A stretch of 64,000 nt of DNA from Streptomyces flaveus (GTDB taxonomy: Bacteria; Actinomycetota; Actinomycetes; Streptomycetales; Streptomycetaceae). The first letter of the stretch is position 1, and the number at the start of each line of letters is the position of its first letter. Where the stretch lies: contig NZ_BMPQ01000011.1 in the NCBI RefSeq assembly GCF_014647675.1, positions 62,001 through 126,000 of the forward strand. The letters are read 5' to 3'. The notes beneath the pieces are model-generated. The model was not told the DNA's origin. It did not search any database and saw nothing but the letters and a program-made list of their open reading frames with translations. This document shows positions 32,924 through 42,129 of this stretch, in pieces. The position numbers and the translations under genes were made by a program.

Positions 32924-35783
32924 GAAGGTCCGAGAACACGAACGAGAACTCGGCGGGTGCCGCCCGCAGTTGGTACTGCGGCAGCGCGCCCGGACCGCAG
33001 GACTGCGAGCCGATGCCCTGCTGACCGTGGTCGAGGTTGACCCACACAGTGTCGGTGGGGGTCAGATCCGTCAGGTGCTGGGCCGCGTCCAGTTGCTCGT
33101 TGGTCCAGCGCCGCGCGCTGAACCAGAACTCCGGGTCGCCCTCGATCCGCAGCCCGCCGAGCTCCGCCCAACGGACGTCGGCCCGCGCGCCGTTCTCCTG
33201 CGGACGCACGTACGGAGTCTGCAGCTCATCCACCGAGGCGTGCCAAAGACCCAGCATCGAGGCCGACTTGGTGTCCGGGTACGCCTCGCCGGGACCGCCA
33301 CCGAACCACTTCACCTGGTCCGCCTGCGCGAGCCCGAACCGGATGCCCAGCCGCGGCAACGGCACCGTCCAGTCACCCTCGGGCGCCACGGACACGGTCA
33401 GCTTCAGCCGCGTGCCGTCGGACGTCCACCGGTACACCGTGCGCAGGCCCACCTCCCAGGCGGCGGGCGCCACCCGGGTCCGTACGGTCAACGCGTCGTC
33501 GCTCAACTCGACGCCGTCCAGGCGGTGTTGCATGCGGTGCAGGCCGTACTTGCGCCACAGCGAAGCCCAGCGGATGTCGTCCTGCCAGGAGGCGCCCTCG
33601 TCGTTGTCGGTCGGCGCCCGCCACACGTCGAGACGGAGGTCCGTGACGTTCAGCCTGCCGATCGTCTTCAGCGCACCGGTGCGTACGTCGAAGGACGCCG
33701 GGCCGACGTAGATCAGCCGCTCGCTCGCGCTGGGCCTGTCACTTGCCACGACAGACGGCAACGCCCGTGGACTGACCGGCAGTTGAGCCCACGCGACCTC
33801 GTGGTCCTTCCTGCCCCACGCGGTGTCCTCCGCCAGCAGCGCCCGTACCGTCCACTGCGTCTCGGCCCCGCGCCCGTCGCCCGACGGCGGCGTCGGCAGC
33901 TTCACCTCCGCCGACTCGCCCGGCGCCAGCGCCGGCACGGACAGGCTGCCCGCCTCGACCGTCTTGCCGTCCACCTGGTACGACCACTCGAAGGCGAGAT
34001 CCGACAGGTCGGCGAAGTCGTACGCGTTCGTGACCCGTACGGTCCCGTCCGAGCCGTCTCCCTCGATACGGACCGGCTCGATCACCTTCTTGAACTCGAC
34101 CAGCCCCGGCGAGGGCTTGCGGTCCGGGAAGATCAGCCCGTCGCAGACGAAGTTCCCGTCGTGCAGCTCCTCCCCGAAGTCACCGCCGTACGCGAAGCCG
34201 AACCGCGCGTCCTTGAGGCCGTGGTCGATCCACTCCCAGATGAAGCCGCCCTGGAGCCGGTCGTACGCCTCGAAGATCCGCTGGTAGTCGGCGATGCCAC
34301 CGGGGCCGTTGCCCATGGCGTGCCCGTACTCGCAGAGGATGAAGGGGAGCCCGCGCCGCCGGTGCGTGCCGCCGTCGAGGTCCCGGCCGATCTGCTCGAC
34401 CTCGTCATGGGCCGCGTACATGCGTGAATACATGTCCGTGTCACGGCAGTTGATGTCGCCCTCGTAGTGGATGAGGCGCGAGCCGTCCCGGCCGCGGATC
34501 CACTCGGCCATCGCGGTGAGGCCGCGCCCGGTGCCGGCCTCGTTGCCGAGGGACCAGATCACGACGGACGGGTGGTTCTTGTCGCGCTCGACCATGCGGG
34601 ACGCGCGGTCGATCAGCGCCGGGGTCCAGCGGTCGTCGTCCACCGGGTTGTCGCGCCAGGCCTGCTCGACGAAGCCGTGGGTCTCCAGGTCGCACTCGTC
34701 GATGACCCAGAGGCCGTACTCGTCGCACAGGTCGAGGAAGGCCGGGTGCGGCGGGTAGTGGGAGGTGCGGACGGCGTTGATGTTGTGCCGCTTCATCAGC
34801 AGCACGTCCTCGCGCATCGTCTCCAGGTCGAGGGCACGGCCGCGCTCGGGGTGCCACTCGTGCCGGTTGACGCCCTTGAAGAGGAGCGGCTTTCCGTTGG
34901 CCTTGATCAGGCCGTCTTCGAGTACGACCGTGCGGAAGCCGATCCGCAGCGGGATCCGCTCGCCCTCGGTGGCCAGCACGCCGTCGTACAGCTTCGGTGT
35001 CTCCGCGGTCCACGGCTGGACCGAAACCGTCACGGACTCGCCGGTCGCGACATCGATGTCCAGGGCGGGCACGGTGACCCGGCCGTCGACGTCGGAGTCG
35101 ACGCGCAGGGTGCCGTTTCCGCTGACGTGGTCGTACGAGGCGTGCACGAAGAAGTCGAGCGCGCTGCCCGCCGGACGGTGCAGCAGCGTGACGTCCCGGA
35201 AGATGCCGGGCAGCCACCACTGGTCCTGGTCCTCCAGGTACGAGCCCGCCGACCACTGGTGGACGCGGACGGCAAGGACGTTCCCTGTGGGCTTCAGCAG
35301 GTGGCCGACCGCGAACTCGTGGGGCAGCCGGGAGCCCTTGAACTCGCCGATGTCGGTGCCGTTCAGCCAGACGCGGGCACAGGACTCGACGCCGTCGAAA
35401 CGGAGCACGGCCCCGCCATCTGCCGGCCACTCGTCCGGCAGGTCGAAGACCCGCAGATGGTCACCCGTCGGATTCTCGGTCGGCACGTGCGGCGGGTCGA
35501 CCGGGAACGGGTAGAGGTGGTTGGTGTAGATGGGCGAGCCGTGGCCCTGAAGGACCCAGTGACCGGGGACCCGCACCTCGGCCCAGTTCCCGGCGTCGTA
35601 CCCCTCCGCGGCGAAGGAGTCGTCCTCGGCGTCGGCGGTCGCCGACAGTCGGAAGCGCCAACTCCCGTTCAGGGAAAGGGAGGCAGCGTCGGAGGATGCG
35701 TACCAGGCGCGGGGCGGCAGGGCCCCGCTCCCGGGTGAGACGTCCTCGACGTAGTCGACGGAAGTTGTGGTGCGCAATGACAT
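32916..35783 (-). CDS. Beta-galactosidase, GH2 (LacZ type)
   Basis: 955 residues, close to the usual length of about 1000. The sugar-binding N-terminal domain is at 30-200 (NGSWRFRLSATADAEDDSFA, LRFDGVESCARVWLNGTDIG), followed by the immunoglobulin-like and TIM-barrel domains: acid/base Glu415 in WSLGNEAG, nucleophile Glu485 in ILCEYGHAMGN. The C-terminal Bgal_small_N domain starts near residue 700. No signal peptide, so it hydrolyses imported beta-galactosides in the cytoplasm. It lies 28 bases after the MalG-like permease gene. Confidence 0.95.
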   Translation of the reverse strand: MSLRTTTSVDYVEDVSPGSGALPPRAWYASSDAASLSLNGSWRFRLSATADAEDDSFAAEGYDAGNWAEVRVPGHWVLQGHGSPIYTNHLYPFPVDPPHVPTENPTGDHLRVFDLPDEWPADGGAVLRFDGVESCARVWLNGTDIGEFKGSRLPHEFAVGHLLKPTGNVLAVRVHQWSAGSYLEDQDQWWLPGIFRDVTLLHRPAGSALDFFVHASYDHVSGNGTLRVDSDVDGRVTVPALDIDVATGESVTVSVQPWTAETPKLYDGVLATEGERIPLRIGFRTVVLEDGLIKANGKPLLFKGVNRHEWHPERGRALDLETMREDVLLMKRHNINAVRTSHYPPHPAFLDLCDEYGLWVIDECDLETHGFVEQAWRDNPVDDDRWTPALIDRASRMVERDKNHPSVVIWSLGNEAGTGRGLTAMAEWIRGRDGSRLIHYEGDINCRDTDMYSRMYAAHDEVEQIGRDLDGGTHRRRGLPFILCEYGHAMGNGPGGIADYQRIFEAYDRLQGGFIWEWIDHGLKDARFGFAYGGDFGEELHDGNFVCDGLIFPDRKPSPGLVEFKKVIEPVRIEGDGSDGTVRVTNAYDFADLSDLAFEWSYQVDGKTVEAGSLSVPALAPGESAEVKLPTPPSGDGRGAETQWTVRALLAEDTAWGRKDHEVAWAQLPVSPRALPSVVASDRPSASERLIYVGPASFDVRTGALKTIGRLNVTDLRLDVWRAPTDNDEGASWQDDIRWASLWRKYGLHRMQHRLDGVELSDDALTVRTRVAPAAWEVGLRTVYRWTSDGTRLKLTVSVAPEGDWTVPLPRLGIRFGLAQADQVKWFGGGPGEAYPDTKSASMLGLWHASVDELQTPYVRPQENGARADVRWAELGGLRIEGDPEFWFSARRWTNEQLDAAQHLTDLTPTDTVWVNLDHGQQGIGSQSCGPGALPQYQLRAAPAEFSFVFSDLRD

Positions 35784-35811
35784 CGGTCTCCAGCGTTCCT
35801 GAGAGAAGGTG

Positions 35812-36711
35812 TCAGCCCTTGATGCCTGTCTGTGCGACCCCCTGCACCAGCCAGCGCTGGAGGAAGAGGAACACGAGCACCAGGGGCAGGATCGAGATGG
35901 CGGTGGCCATGAAGATCAGATGGAAGTTGACGGTCTGGTTGGTCATGTACGAGGAGAGCGCCACCTGGACCGTCCACGCCTCCTGGTCCTGGCCGATGAC
36001 CAGGGGCCACAGGAAGGCGTTCCAGCCCTGGATGAAGGTGATGGTGGCGATGGCCGCGAAGAAGTTCAGCGAGTTGGGCACGACGACGCGCCAGTACGCG
36101 CCCCAGTACCCGAGCCCGTCCACACGCGCCGCCTCCTCCAGCTCCTTGGGGAACCCCAGGAAGTACTGCCGGAACAGGAAGCAGGTGAAACCACTGAAAA
36201 GCCCCGGAATGATGAGACCGCGGAAACTCGAGACCCAGCCGAGCGACGAGACCAGCACGAAGCTCGGTACGAAGGTGACGGCGGCCGGCACCATCAGGGT
36301 CACCAGGACCAGGTAGAAGATCTTGTTGGCGTGCTTGTACGGGATGCGCGCCAGTCCGTAGCCCGCCAGCGAACAGATCAGCAGGACGCCCACGGTGTGC
36401 GCGACGCCGACGATCGTGGAGTTCCACAGGGACGTCGCGAACGGCACGGTGTTGTCGCTGAACAGCTCGCTGATGTTGCCCCACTGGATGTCGGTGGGGA
36501 AGAACTTCCACTCCTCACCGGTGATCTCGGCGTCCGTGGACAGGGCGTTGCGGACGATCAGATAGAAGGGGACCAGGAAGAGGAAGGCCGCGACGCCAGT
36601 GGCGATGTAGAGGCCGGTGGAGCTGATGACGCTGCCGCGCCTGATGCGTTGCGGCTTGCTCTTGCTCACCCGGGGCGCGGTCTCCTTGATCGGAGGCGTG
36701 GTGGTGGTCAC
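35812..36711 (-). CDS. Carbohydrate ABC permease, MalG-like
   Basis: 299 residues from a GTG at 36711 that overlaps the upstream permease stop (GTGA). Six helices; the EAA loop that contacts the ATPase is LEEAARVDGLGYWGAYWRVV (about residue 190). It belongs to the importer with the permease at 36708 and the lipoprotein at 37691. No ATPase is encoded; Streptomyces importers commonly share the MsiK ATPase. Confidence 0.93.
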   Translation of the reverse strand: MTTTTPPIKETAPRVSKSKPQRIRRGSVISSTGLYIATGVAAFLFLVPFYLIVRNALSTDAEITGEEWKFFPTDIQWGNISELFSDNTVPFATSLWNSTIVGVAHTVGVLLICSLAGYGLARIPYKHANKIFYLVLVTLMVPAAVTFVPSFVLVSSLGWVSSFRGLIIPGLFSGFTCFLFRQYFLGFPKELEEAARVDGLGYWGAYWRVVVPNSLNFFAAIATITFIQGWNAFLWPLVIGQDQEAWTVQVALSSYMTNQTVNFHLIFMATAISILPLVLVFLFLQRWLVQGVAQTGIKG

Positions 36712-37670
36712 TTGTTCTCGTCACCCCTTCCGAAGCCCATGATCCTGCCCTGCAGCAGCGTCACCGTGCAGATCAGGGCGGTGAGGATCATCGCGCCCGC
36801 GCTGCCGGCGCCGTAGTCCTGGCTCTCACCCAGAGCCGTGTAGTACAGCTCCACGAGTGGTGGTCGGCCCCATGTCGTCTTCGTGATCAGGTTGAAGAAC
36901 TCGTCGAAGGCTTGATACGCGGCCACAAGGAGCAGCAGGATCACGGCCGTTGACGTCGCCCGCAGCTGGGGCAGCGTGATGTACCAGAAGGTCTGCCAGC
37001 CCGGCTTGGCGCCGTCGATGGCGGCGGCCTCGTACAGCGACGGCGGGATGTTCTGCAGTGCCGCCAGGAACAGGATCATGTAGAAGCCGGCTTGCAGCCA
37101 CAGTCGCAGAGTGACGATGACCAGCCAGTACCAGGGCGGATTGGGGTCGGCCAGCCAGGCGACGTTCTCGATACCGAACCAGCCGAGGACGGTGTTCATC
37201 AGCCCGAAGCGCACGCCGCTGAAGATGGACATCTTCCAGATCAGCGAGGCGGCGACGAAGCTGACTGCCGTCGGCAGGAAGAAGACCGACCGGAAGAACG
37301 CCTTCATGAAGCGCAGTCGGTGCACCATCAGCGCCAGGCCCAGCGACAGCGCCCAGGTGATCGGCACGACGATCGCGGCGAAGACGGTGAAGGTCCCCAG
37401 TGACCCGACGAAGTCGCCGTTCGTCAGCATGTACTCGTAGTTGTCGAAGCCGACGAACTTGTCCGGCGTGACCGTGTAGCGCGCTTCGTAGAAGCTGAGC
37501 CAGGCGCTCCAGAGGATGGGGATGTAGACGAAGATCAGCAGACCGATGAGGAACGGTCCGGTGAAGAGCCAGAAGTTGAACGTGGTGCCCCGCACACCCC
37601 GCCGCGGCTTGGTCTTGGAGACCTTGGCCGGGGCGGGGCGCGTGGCATCACGCGTAGTCGTGGTCGACAT
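36708..37670 (-). CDS. Carbohydrate ABC permease, MalF-like
   Basis: 320 residues. Helices begin at about residue 32 (FWLFTGPFLIGLLIFVYIPI), and the EAA loop is LYEAAAIDGAKPGWQTFWYI near residue 215. It is the partner of the MalG-like permease. It starts 20 bases after the binding-protein stop. Confidence 0.93.
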   Translation of the reverse strand: MSTTTTRDATRPAPAKVSKTKPRRGVRGTTFNFWLFTGPFLIGLLIFVYIPILWSAWLSFYEARYTVTPDKFVGFDNYEYMLTNGDFVGSLGTFTVFAAIVVPITWALSLGLALMVHRLRFMKAFFRSVFFLPTAVSFVAASLIWKMSIFSGVRFGLMNTVLGWFGIENVAWLADPNPPWYWLVIVTLRLWLQAGFYMILFLAALQNIPPSLYEAAAIDGAKPGWQTFWYITLPQLRATSTAVILLLLVAAYQAFDEFFNLITKTTWGRPPLVELYYTALGESQDYGAGSAGAMILTALICTVTLLQGRIMGFGRGDENK

Positions 37671-37690
37671 GTCGTTACCTGTCCGGCGGC

Positions 37691-38953
37691 CTATCCGAAG
37701 AGCTTCTTGAGTTCGCGGTTGACCTTCGCATCCGCGGTGTCGAGGGCCTTCTCCGGCTCCACGCCCTTGCGTACGACGTCGGCGACCACCTCTTCGAACG
37801 AGGTGATCATCGCCTGCGTCCAGTGCGGGTTCTCGAACCGCCCGTACTCGTTGAAGAACTTGACGCCCTCAGCCGGCAGACCCGTCTTGAGCTTGTCGGC
37901 GGACTCGGCGATCGACTTGCGCGGCGGGACGTGGAAACCGTAGCTGAGCGCCCAGTCCTCCTGGTGCTCCTTCTGGTCGATCCACAGCCACTTCACGTAT
38001 TCCTTGGCCAAGTCGACGTTCTTGCCCTTGGCGTTCACGAACATCGACCAACCGCCGTTGAAGACGGACGGCTTGGCCCCGTCCGCGGCGACGGGGTAGG
38101 GGAAGATGCCGAGGTCGTCGCCGAGCGCCTTCTGCAGCGCCGGCATGGCCCACATGCCGCTCCACTGGATCGCGCAGAGGCCCTGGATCAGGGCGGAGGG
38201 GTCCCAGGAGTCGGCGGGCGCTCCGGTCAGCAGATGGCCGGCCTTGAACATCTTGCGGTACTTCGCCAGGTTCTCGGCCACCGCGTCCGTGTGGTACGCG
38301 ATCTGGTTGTCGGCGGTGAGCTGGTCCGCGCCCGAGGACCACATCAGGCAGTAGTTCGTCTGGACCATGTCGTTGCCGATGAACAGGCCCTTGACCTTGT
38401 CGGTGGTGAGCTTGGCGGCGGCCTCGACGAGCTCGTCGAGCGTCTGCGGCACGCCGACGCCCGCCTTTTCCAGCACCGACTTGCGGTAGTAGAAGAACTG
38501 CGGGTCGTCGATCATGCGGACGCCCCATATCTTCCCGTCGATGGTGTGCGACTTGAGGTCGGCGGGGTTGAAGTCGTCCTTGACCGGGTTGACGAGGTCG
38601 CTCAGGTCCGCGACCTGGCCGCTCTCGATGAGCTGGAGCTGCGGGTGGAACTCGAAGACGTCGGGCGCGTTCTCGGTGAGCAGGGCCGAGAACAGCTTGC
38701 TCTCGAAGTTGGAGCCGGTGATCCACTGCGTGGCCACGTTGGCGCCGTCGAAGTCCTTCGCGTAACGCTTGATGGCCTCCTGCGTGCCGGCCTCACCGTA
38801 CGCGTGGAAGTACTGCGTCAGGGCCTTGCCCGAGGCACCTCCCTCGGAGCGGCCGGTGTTGCCACCGCACGCGGCCAGCCCGCCGGCGGCGGCCAGGCCC
38901 ATGGTGGCCCGGAGTATGGATCGGCGGTCCCAGTTGTTGCTCATTGCCGACAT
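37691..38953 (-). CDS. Sugar-binding lipoprotein of the ABC importer
   Basis: 420 residues. The signal peptide carries a twin-arginine (DRRSILRATMG) and ends in the lipobox GLAAC, so the mature protein is lipid-anchored, perhaps through Tat. The rest is a family 1 extracellular solute-binding protein (DVFEFHPQLQLIESGQVADL, VFNGGWSMFVNAKGKNVDLA). It is the first gene of the operon that continues into the permeases and beta-galactosidase. Confidence 0.93.
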   Translation of the reverse strand: MSAMSNNWDRRSILRATMGLAAAGGLAACGGNTGRSEGGASGKALTQYFHAYGEAGTQEAIKRYAKDFDGANVATQWITGSNFESKLFSALLTENAPDVFEFHPQLQLIESGQVADLSDLVNPVKDDFNPADLKSHTIDGKIWGVRMIDDPQFFYYRKSVLEKAGVGVPQTLDELVEAAAKLTTDKVKGLFIGNDMVQTNYCLMWSSGADQLTADNQIAYHTDAVAENLAKYRKMFKAGHLLTGAPADSWDPSALIQGLCAIQWSGMWAMPALQKALGDDLGIFPYPVAADGAKPSVFNGGWSMFVNAKGKNVDLAKEYVKWLWIDQKEHQEDWALSYGFHVPPRKSIAESADKLKTGLPAEGVKFFNEYGRFENPHWTQAMITSFEEVVADVVRKGVEPEKALDTADAKVNRELKKLFG

Positions 38954-39031
38954 GCTGACGTCCTTGTCTCTTGTACGGCTGCGGCTCTACGGCTCAGCGC
39001 CCAGTAGCTCAAATTGGGTTGCGGCGGGACG

Positions 39032-39065
39032 TTAACCTTCGGCTAAGGCTTCGGCAAGGGGTTGG
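39032..39065. promoter_or_regulatory. Candidate operator upstream of the sugar operon
   Basis: TTAACCTTCGGCTAA (39032-39046) is a near-palindrome (5 of 6 arm bases), followed by TTCGGCAAGGGGTTGG at 39050-39065. A close match of the second block, TTCGACAAGGGGTTAG, lies in front of the ROK gene at 40461. The shared motif and its equal distance to both starts (about 85-97 bases) suggest one regulator, probably the ROK protein. Confidence 0.45.
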
Positions 39066-39141
39066 ACGAAGTCTGTTCGAAGCGTTGTGTCCGGTTCGGA
39101 ATTCCGAACGTGGGGCCTGGCGAGGGTGATCCCAGGGTCGG

Positions 39142-40377
39142 TTACTGCCTGGACCAGGTGCGCCGGTTGGGCCTCTGGTTGGACTTCTGGGTGACCGAGG
39201 ACAGGGCGCCCTCGAGCGCGAACGTCGCCGCGCCGAGGCACACCGGATCGGTGGGAATGGGGGACAGGACGATCTCGGTGGCGGCCAGTGGCCGCTTCAG
39301 CGCGTGCCGGGCCACCGCCTCGCGCACCTCCTCGAGCAGGGGCTCGCCGAGGGCGGCCGCGACCCAGCTGCTGAGCACGACCACCTCGGGGTTGAGCAGG
39401 TTCACCAGGTCCGCGATGCCCGCACCGAGGTAACGGGCCGTGTCCCGGACCACCTTGACCGCCACCGGATCCTGGGCGGCGACTCCACGGGCCAGCGCGT
39501 CGATGGTCGCCGTCTGGTCCTCGGGGTGGTGCAGCGGACTGCGGGGGCTCAACTCCCGCAGGTTCTGCATGATTCCGGGCGCTCCCACATACGTCTCCAC
39601 GCAACCGTGGTTGCCGCAGTGACAGAGCCGTCCGTCCAGTACGAGCGTGGTGTGGCCCCATTCGCCCGCGCTGTTGCTGACCCCGCGATGGAGCCCGCCG
39701 CCGAAGGCGAGTCCGGCGCCCACTCCGGTGCCGAGGTTCACCACCACGGCGTTCCCCCGCCCGCGGGCCGCGCCGAACCACAGCTCGGCGACCGCGCAGG
39801 CGCGCAGCGGATTGTCGAGATACAGGGGATACGAGATGTGCTCGGCGAGCAGATCGAGCAGCGGCACGTCGTGCCAGTCCCAGTTCGGCGCGTACTCCGC
39901 GATGCCGGTGGCGCGGTCCACCTGCCCCGGCACGCTGACCCCGACCCCGAGAACACGCGCGCCCTCGACCCCGGCCTGCGCGACCACCGACCCGACGGCC
40001 GTGGCGACATGCCCGACGACCTGCACCGGGCGGCTCTCACCGGGGCGCATGTCCTCGTCCGCGCGGGCCAGCACGTTCAGCGCGAGGTCGAACAGCTCGA
40101 CGCGTACGTACGTCTCCGCGATGTCGACGCCGATCAACGCGCCCCCCGACGCGTTGACGGCCACGAGGCCCCTCGGGCGGCCACCCGCCGAGTCCTCGAA
40201 CCCGACCTCCGTGAGCATCCCGAGGTCGAGCAGCTCACCGACCAGCGTGGCCACCGTGGCCAGACTCAGCCCGGTGGCGGCCGCCAGCTCCTGCCGGGAC
40301 GTGGGCGACTCAGCGATGATCTGGCGCAGCACCTCATAGCGGTTCGCGGTACGTATGTCGCGGGATGTGCGCTTCAC
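39142..40377 (-). CDS. ROK-family transcriptional regulator
   Basis: 411 residues. A winged helix-turn-helix is at residues 10-65 (ANRYEVLRQIIAESPTSRQE, LSLATVATLVGELLDLGML). The ROK sugar-kinase-like domain follows, with VVNLGTGVGAGLAFGG and the zinc motif CHCGNHGCVETYV (near 260). ROK regulators with a helix-turn-helix sense sugars or sugar phosphates. It lies upstream of the sugar importer operon, in the same direction. Confidence 0.93.
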   Translation of the reverse strand: MKRTSRDIRTANRYEVLRQIIAESPTSRQELAAATGLSLATVATLVGELLDLGMLTEVGFEDSAGGRPRGLVAVNASGGALIGVDIAETYVRVELFDLALNVLARADEDMRPGESRPVQVVGHVATAVGSVVAQAGVEGARVLGVGVSVPGQVDRATGIAEYAPNWDWHDVPLLDLLAEHISYPLYLDNPLRACAVAELWFGAARGRGNAVVVNLGTGVGAGLAFGGGLHRGVSNSAGEWGHTTLVLDGRLCHCGNHGCVETYVGAPGIMQNLRELSPRSPLHHPEDQTATIDALARGVAAQDPVAVKVVRDTARYLGAGIADLVNLLNPEVVVLSSWVAAALGEPLLEEVREAVARHALKRPLAATEIVLSPIPTDPVCLGAATFALEGALSSVTQKSNQRPNRRTWSRQ

Positions 40378-40460
40378 CGGGTGGCCCCCTCGATCCCTTC
40401 AAACCCGTGCCGAGCCACGTCGGCCCCGGCGCGGCGCAAGGCTATGGCCTGCACCGGAGT

Positions 40461-40476
40461 TTCGACAAGGGGTTAG
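40461..40476. promoter_or_regulatory. Motif shared with the sugar-operon operator
   Basis: TTCGACAAGGGGTTAG, 84 bases upstream of the ROK start, matches 14 of 16 bases with 39050-39065. A further partial repeat, AAGGGGTTGTAG, follows at once. It is likely a binding site for self-control by the ROK protein. Confidence 0.4.
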
Positions 40477-40523
40477 GAAAGGGGTTGTAGAAAGACAGGG
40501 CTTACTTGGCGGATGCCTGGACG

Positions 40524-41777
40524 TCAGACGCCGAGCACCTCGCGGACGAAGGTGTTCCGGAACGTGCCGGTCGGGTCCAGCTCCCCGGCAAGCGCCGTGA
40601 ACGCGTCGATCCGCGGATAGCGTTCGCGCAGCGCGGCCGGTGGGGTGGTGAACACCTTGCCCCAGTGCGGGCGCGGATCGAAGGGAGCGAGTGCCTCCTC
40701 GACGCGCCGCACCACCGGCAGTACGGCCGCCGTGTCCTCGACCCAGGTGAAGTGGAACGCCACGGTGTCCCGCCCGTACGCGGGACTCAGCCACTGGCTG
40801 TCGGCGGCGACCGTGCGGACCTCGCAGATCTGCAGGACCGGCGCGATCGTCTCGCGGATCGCGTCGAGAGCGTGCAGGGCGTCGAGCGCGTACGGGCGCG
40901 CGAGCAGGTACTCCGACTGGAGCTCGGCGCCGCTGCTCGGGGTGAACTCGGCGCGGAAATGCGGCAGTCGCTCATGCCAGGGACCCGGCACACCGAACTG
41001 CTGCGTGCAGTTCTCCGCGGGCATCCCCGGCACGGGGTGCATGGCCTCGGTGGCGGGCGCGGCCCACGGGAAGTCGTGCAGCGGCTGGTCGGTCCGGCGC
41101 TTGACCCAGGCCTGTACGAAGCCGGACCGCTGCCAGTCGGTGAACAGGCTCACGCTGTACGCCGCTGCCGACACCGTCTCGAAGTCCAGCCCGGCGAAGG
41201 GGAGTTGGCCATACACCTGCTGGGCGACCTCGAAGTCCGGCTCCAGGTCGAGGGTGAGCGCGGTGACCACGCCGAGCGCGCCCAGGGAGGTCACGGCGCC
41301 GTCGAAGCGGGCGTCGCCGCGGGTGATCGTCAGCAACGATCCGTCGGCGGTGACCAGTTCGACCTCGCGTACGGCCGAGGCCAGCGAGCCGTTGCCGTTC
41401 CCGGAGCCGTGCGTGCCGGTCGCCACCGAGCCCGCGACCGAAATGTGCGGCAACGAGGCCATGTTGTGCAGGGCGAGCCCATGCTCATGGACGCGCCGGG
41501 CCAACTCCGCGTACCGCACCCCGCCCGCCACCCGCACCGTACGAGCAGCCGTGTCCACCTCGACCGACGGCGGCAGCGCGGTCAGCGAGACCAGCACGCC
41601 CTCGCTGCCCGGATCGGCGATCTCGTTGAACGAGTGCCCGCTGCCCAGCACCCGTACCCGGGCACTTTGCGCGACGAGCGCGCGCAACGCGTCGAGCGAG
41701 TGCGGGCGGTGCAGCTCCTTGGCGGAGTAGGTGATGTTGCCCGCCCAGTTGGTGACGGGCTCTGTCATCCCTGCCAT
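40524..41777 (-). CDS. Alditol oxidase (FAD-linked; AldO-like)
   Basis: 417 residues from the ATG at 41777, which has GGGGAGGG 9 bases upstream. The sequence closely follows the alditol oxidase of Streptomyces coelicolor, which is 418 residues (NWAGNITYSAKELHRPHSLD, SFNEIADPGSEGVLVSL, SLPHISVAGSVATGTHGSG). His48 in VLGSGHSFNEIA corresponds to the residue that binds FAD covalently. It oxidises polyols such as xylitol or sorbitol at C1, making H2O2, in the cytoplasm. It precedes the ROK gene and fits the sugar-use theme. Confidence 0.9.
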   Translation of the reverse strand: MAGMTEPVTNWAGNITYSAKELHRPHSLDALRALVAQSARVRVLGSGHSFNEIADPGSEGVLVSLTALPPSVEVDTAARTVRVAGGVRYAELARRVHEHGLALHNMASLPHISVAGSVATGTHGSGNGNGSLASAVREVELVTADGSLLTITRGDARFDGAVTSLGALGVVTALTLDLEPDFEVAQQVYGQLPFAGLDFETVSAAAYSVSLFTDWQRSGFVQAWVKRRTDQPLHDFPWAAPATEAMHPVPGMPAENCTQQFGVPGPWHERLPHFRAEFTPSSGAELQSEYLLARPYALDALHALDAIRETIAPVLQICEVRTVAADSQWLSPAYGRDTVAFHFTWVEDTAAVLPVVRRVEEALAPFDPRPHWGKVFTTPPAALRERYPRIDAFTALAGELDPTGTFRNTFVREVLGV

Positions 41778-42129
41778 CCGTCGTCCCTCCCCAGGAAGCC
41801 CTCTGTTGTAGGTGGAAGCTACCTTGACGGGCGGCTGGGTGCCCTCGGCGGGTAGGGCGGCGGTGTTCCCAGCGCAGAGTCGGCTGGCCACCGATCGCGT
41901 AAACATGTGACTTCGGGTCACCTTCAGGCGAACCGCGCTGGTGTCGGGTCCTCCGGACTCCTGCCAGGCCTTTGTTCTGCCCATCGAATTACGTGACCAC
42001 GGGGGCGAGTCACTGCGAGCTGTCCAGTCGCATGAGGACGGAGTACGCCGACTCGGCCCGGCGCGCCGGTACGGCGTCAGGGCGTGCGTGGTCCAGGAAG
42101 CTCTGAGGGGTCCCGGCGGACGTGGATCG
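41778..42129. other. 352-base gap without a gene
   Basis: The gap lies between the start of the alditol oxidase gene and the stop of the lipase-like gene, both on the minus strand. It must hold the alditol oxidase promoter. I see no repeat, hairpin or small gene with a good ribosome binding site. Confidence 0.5.
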
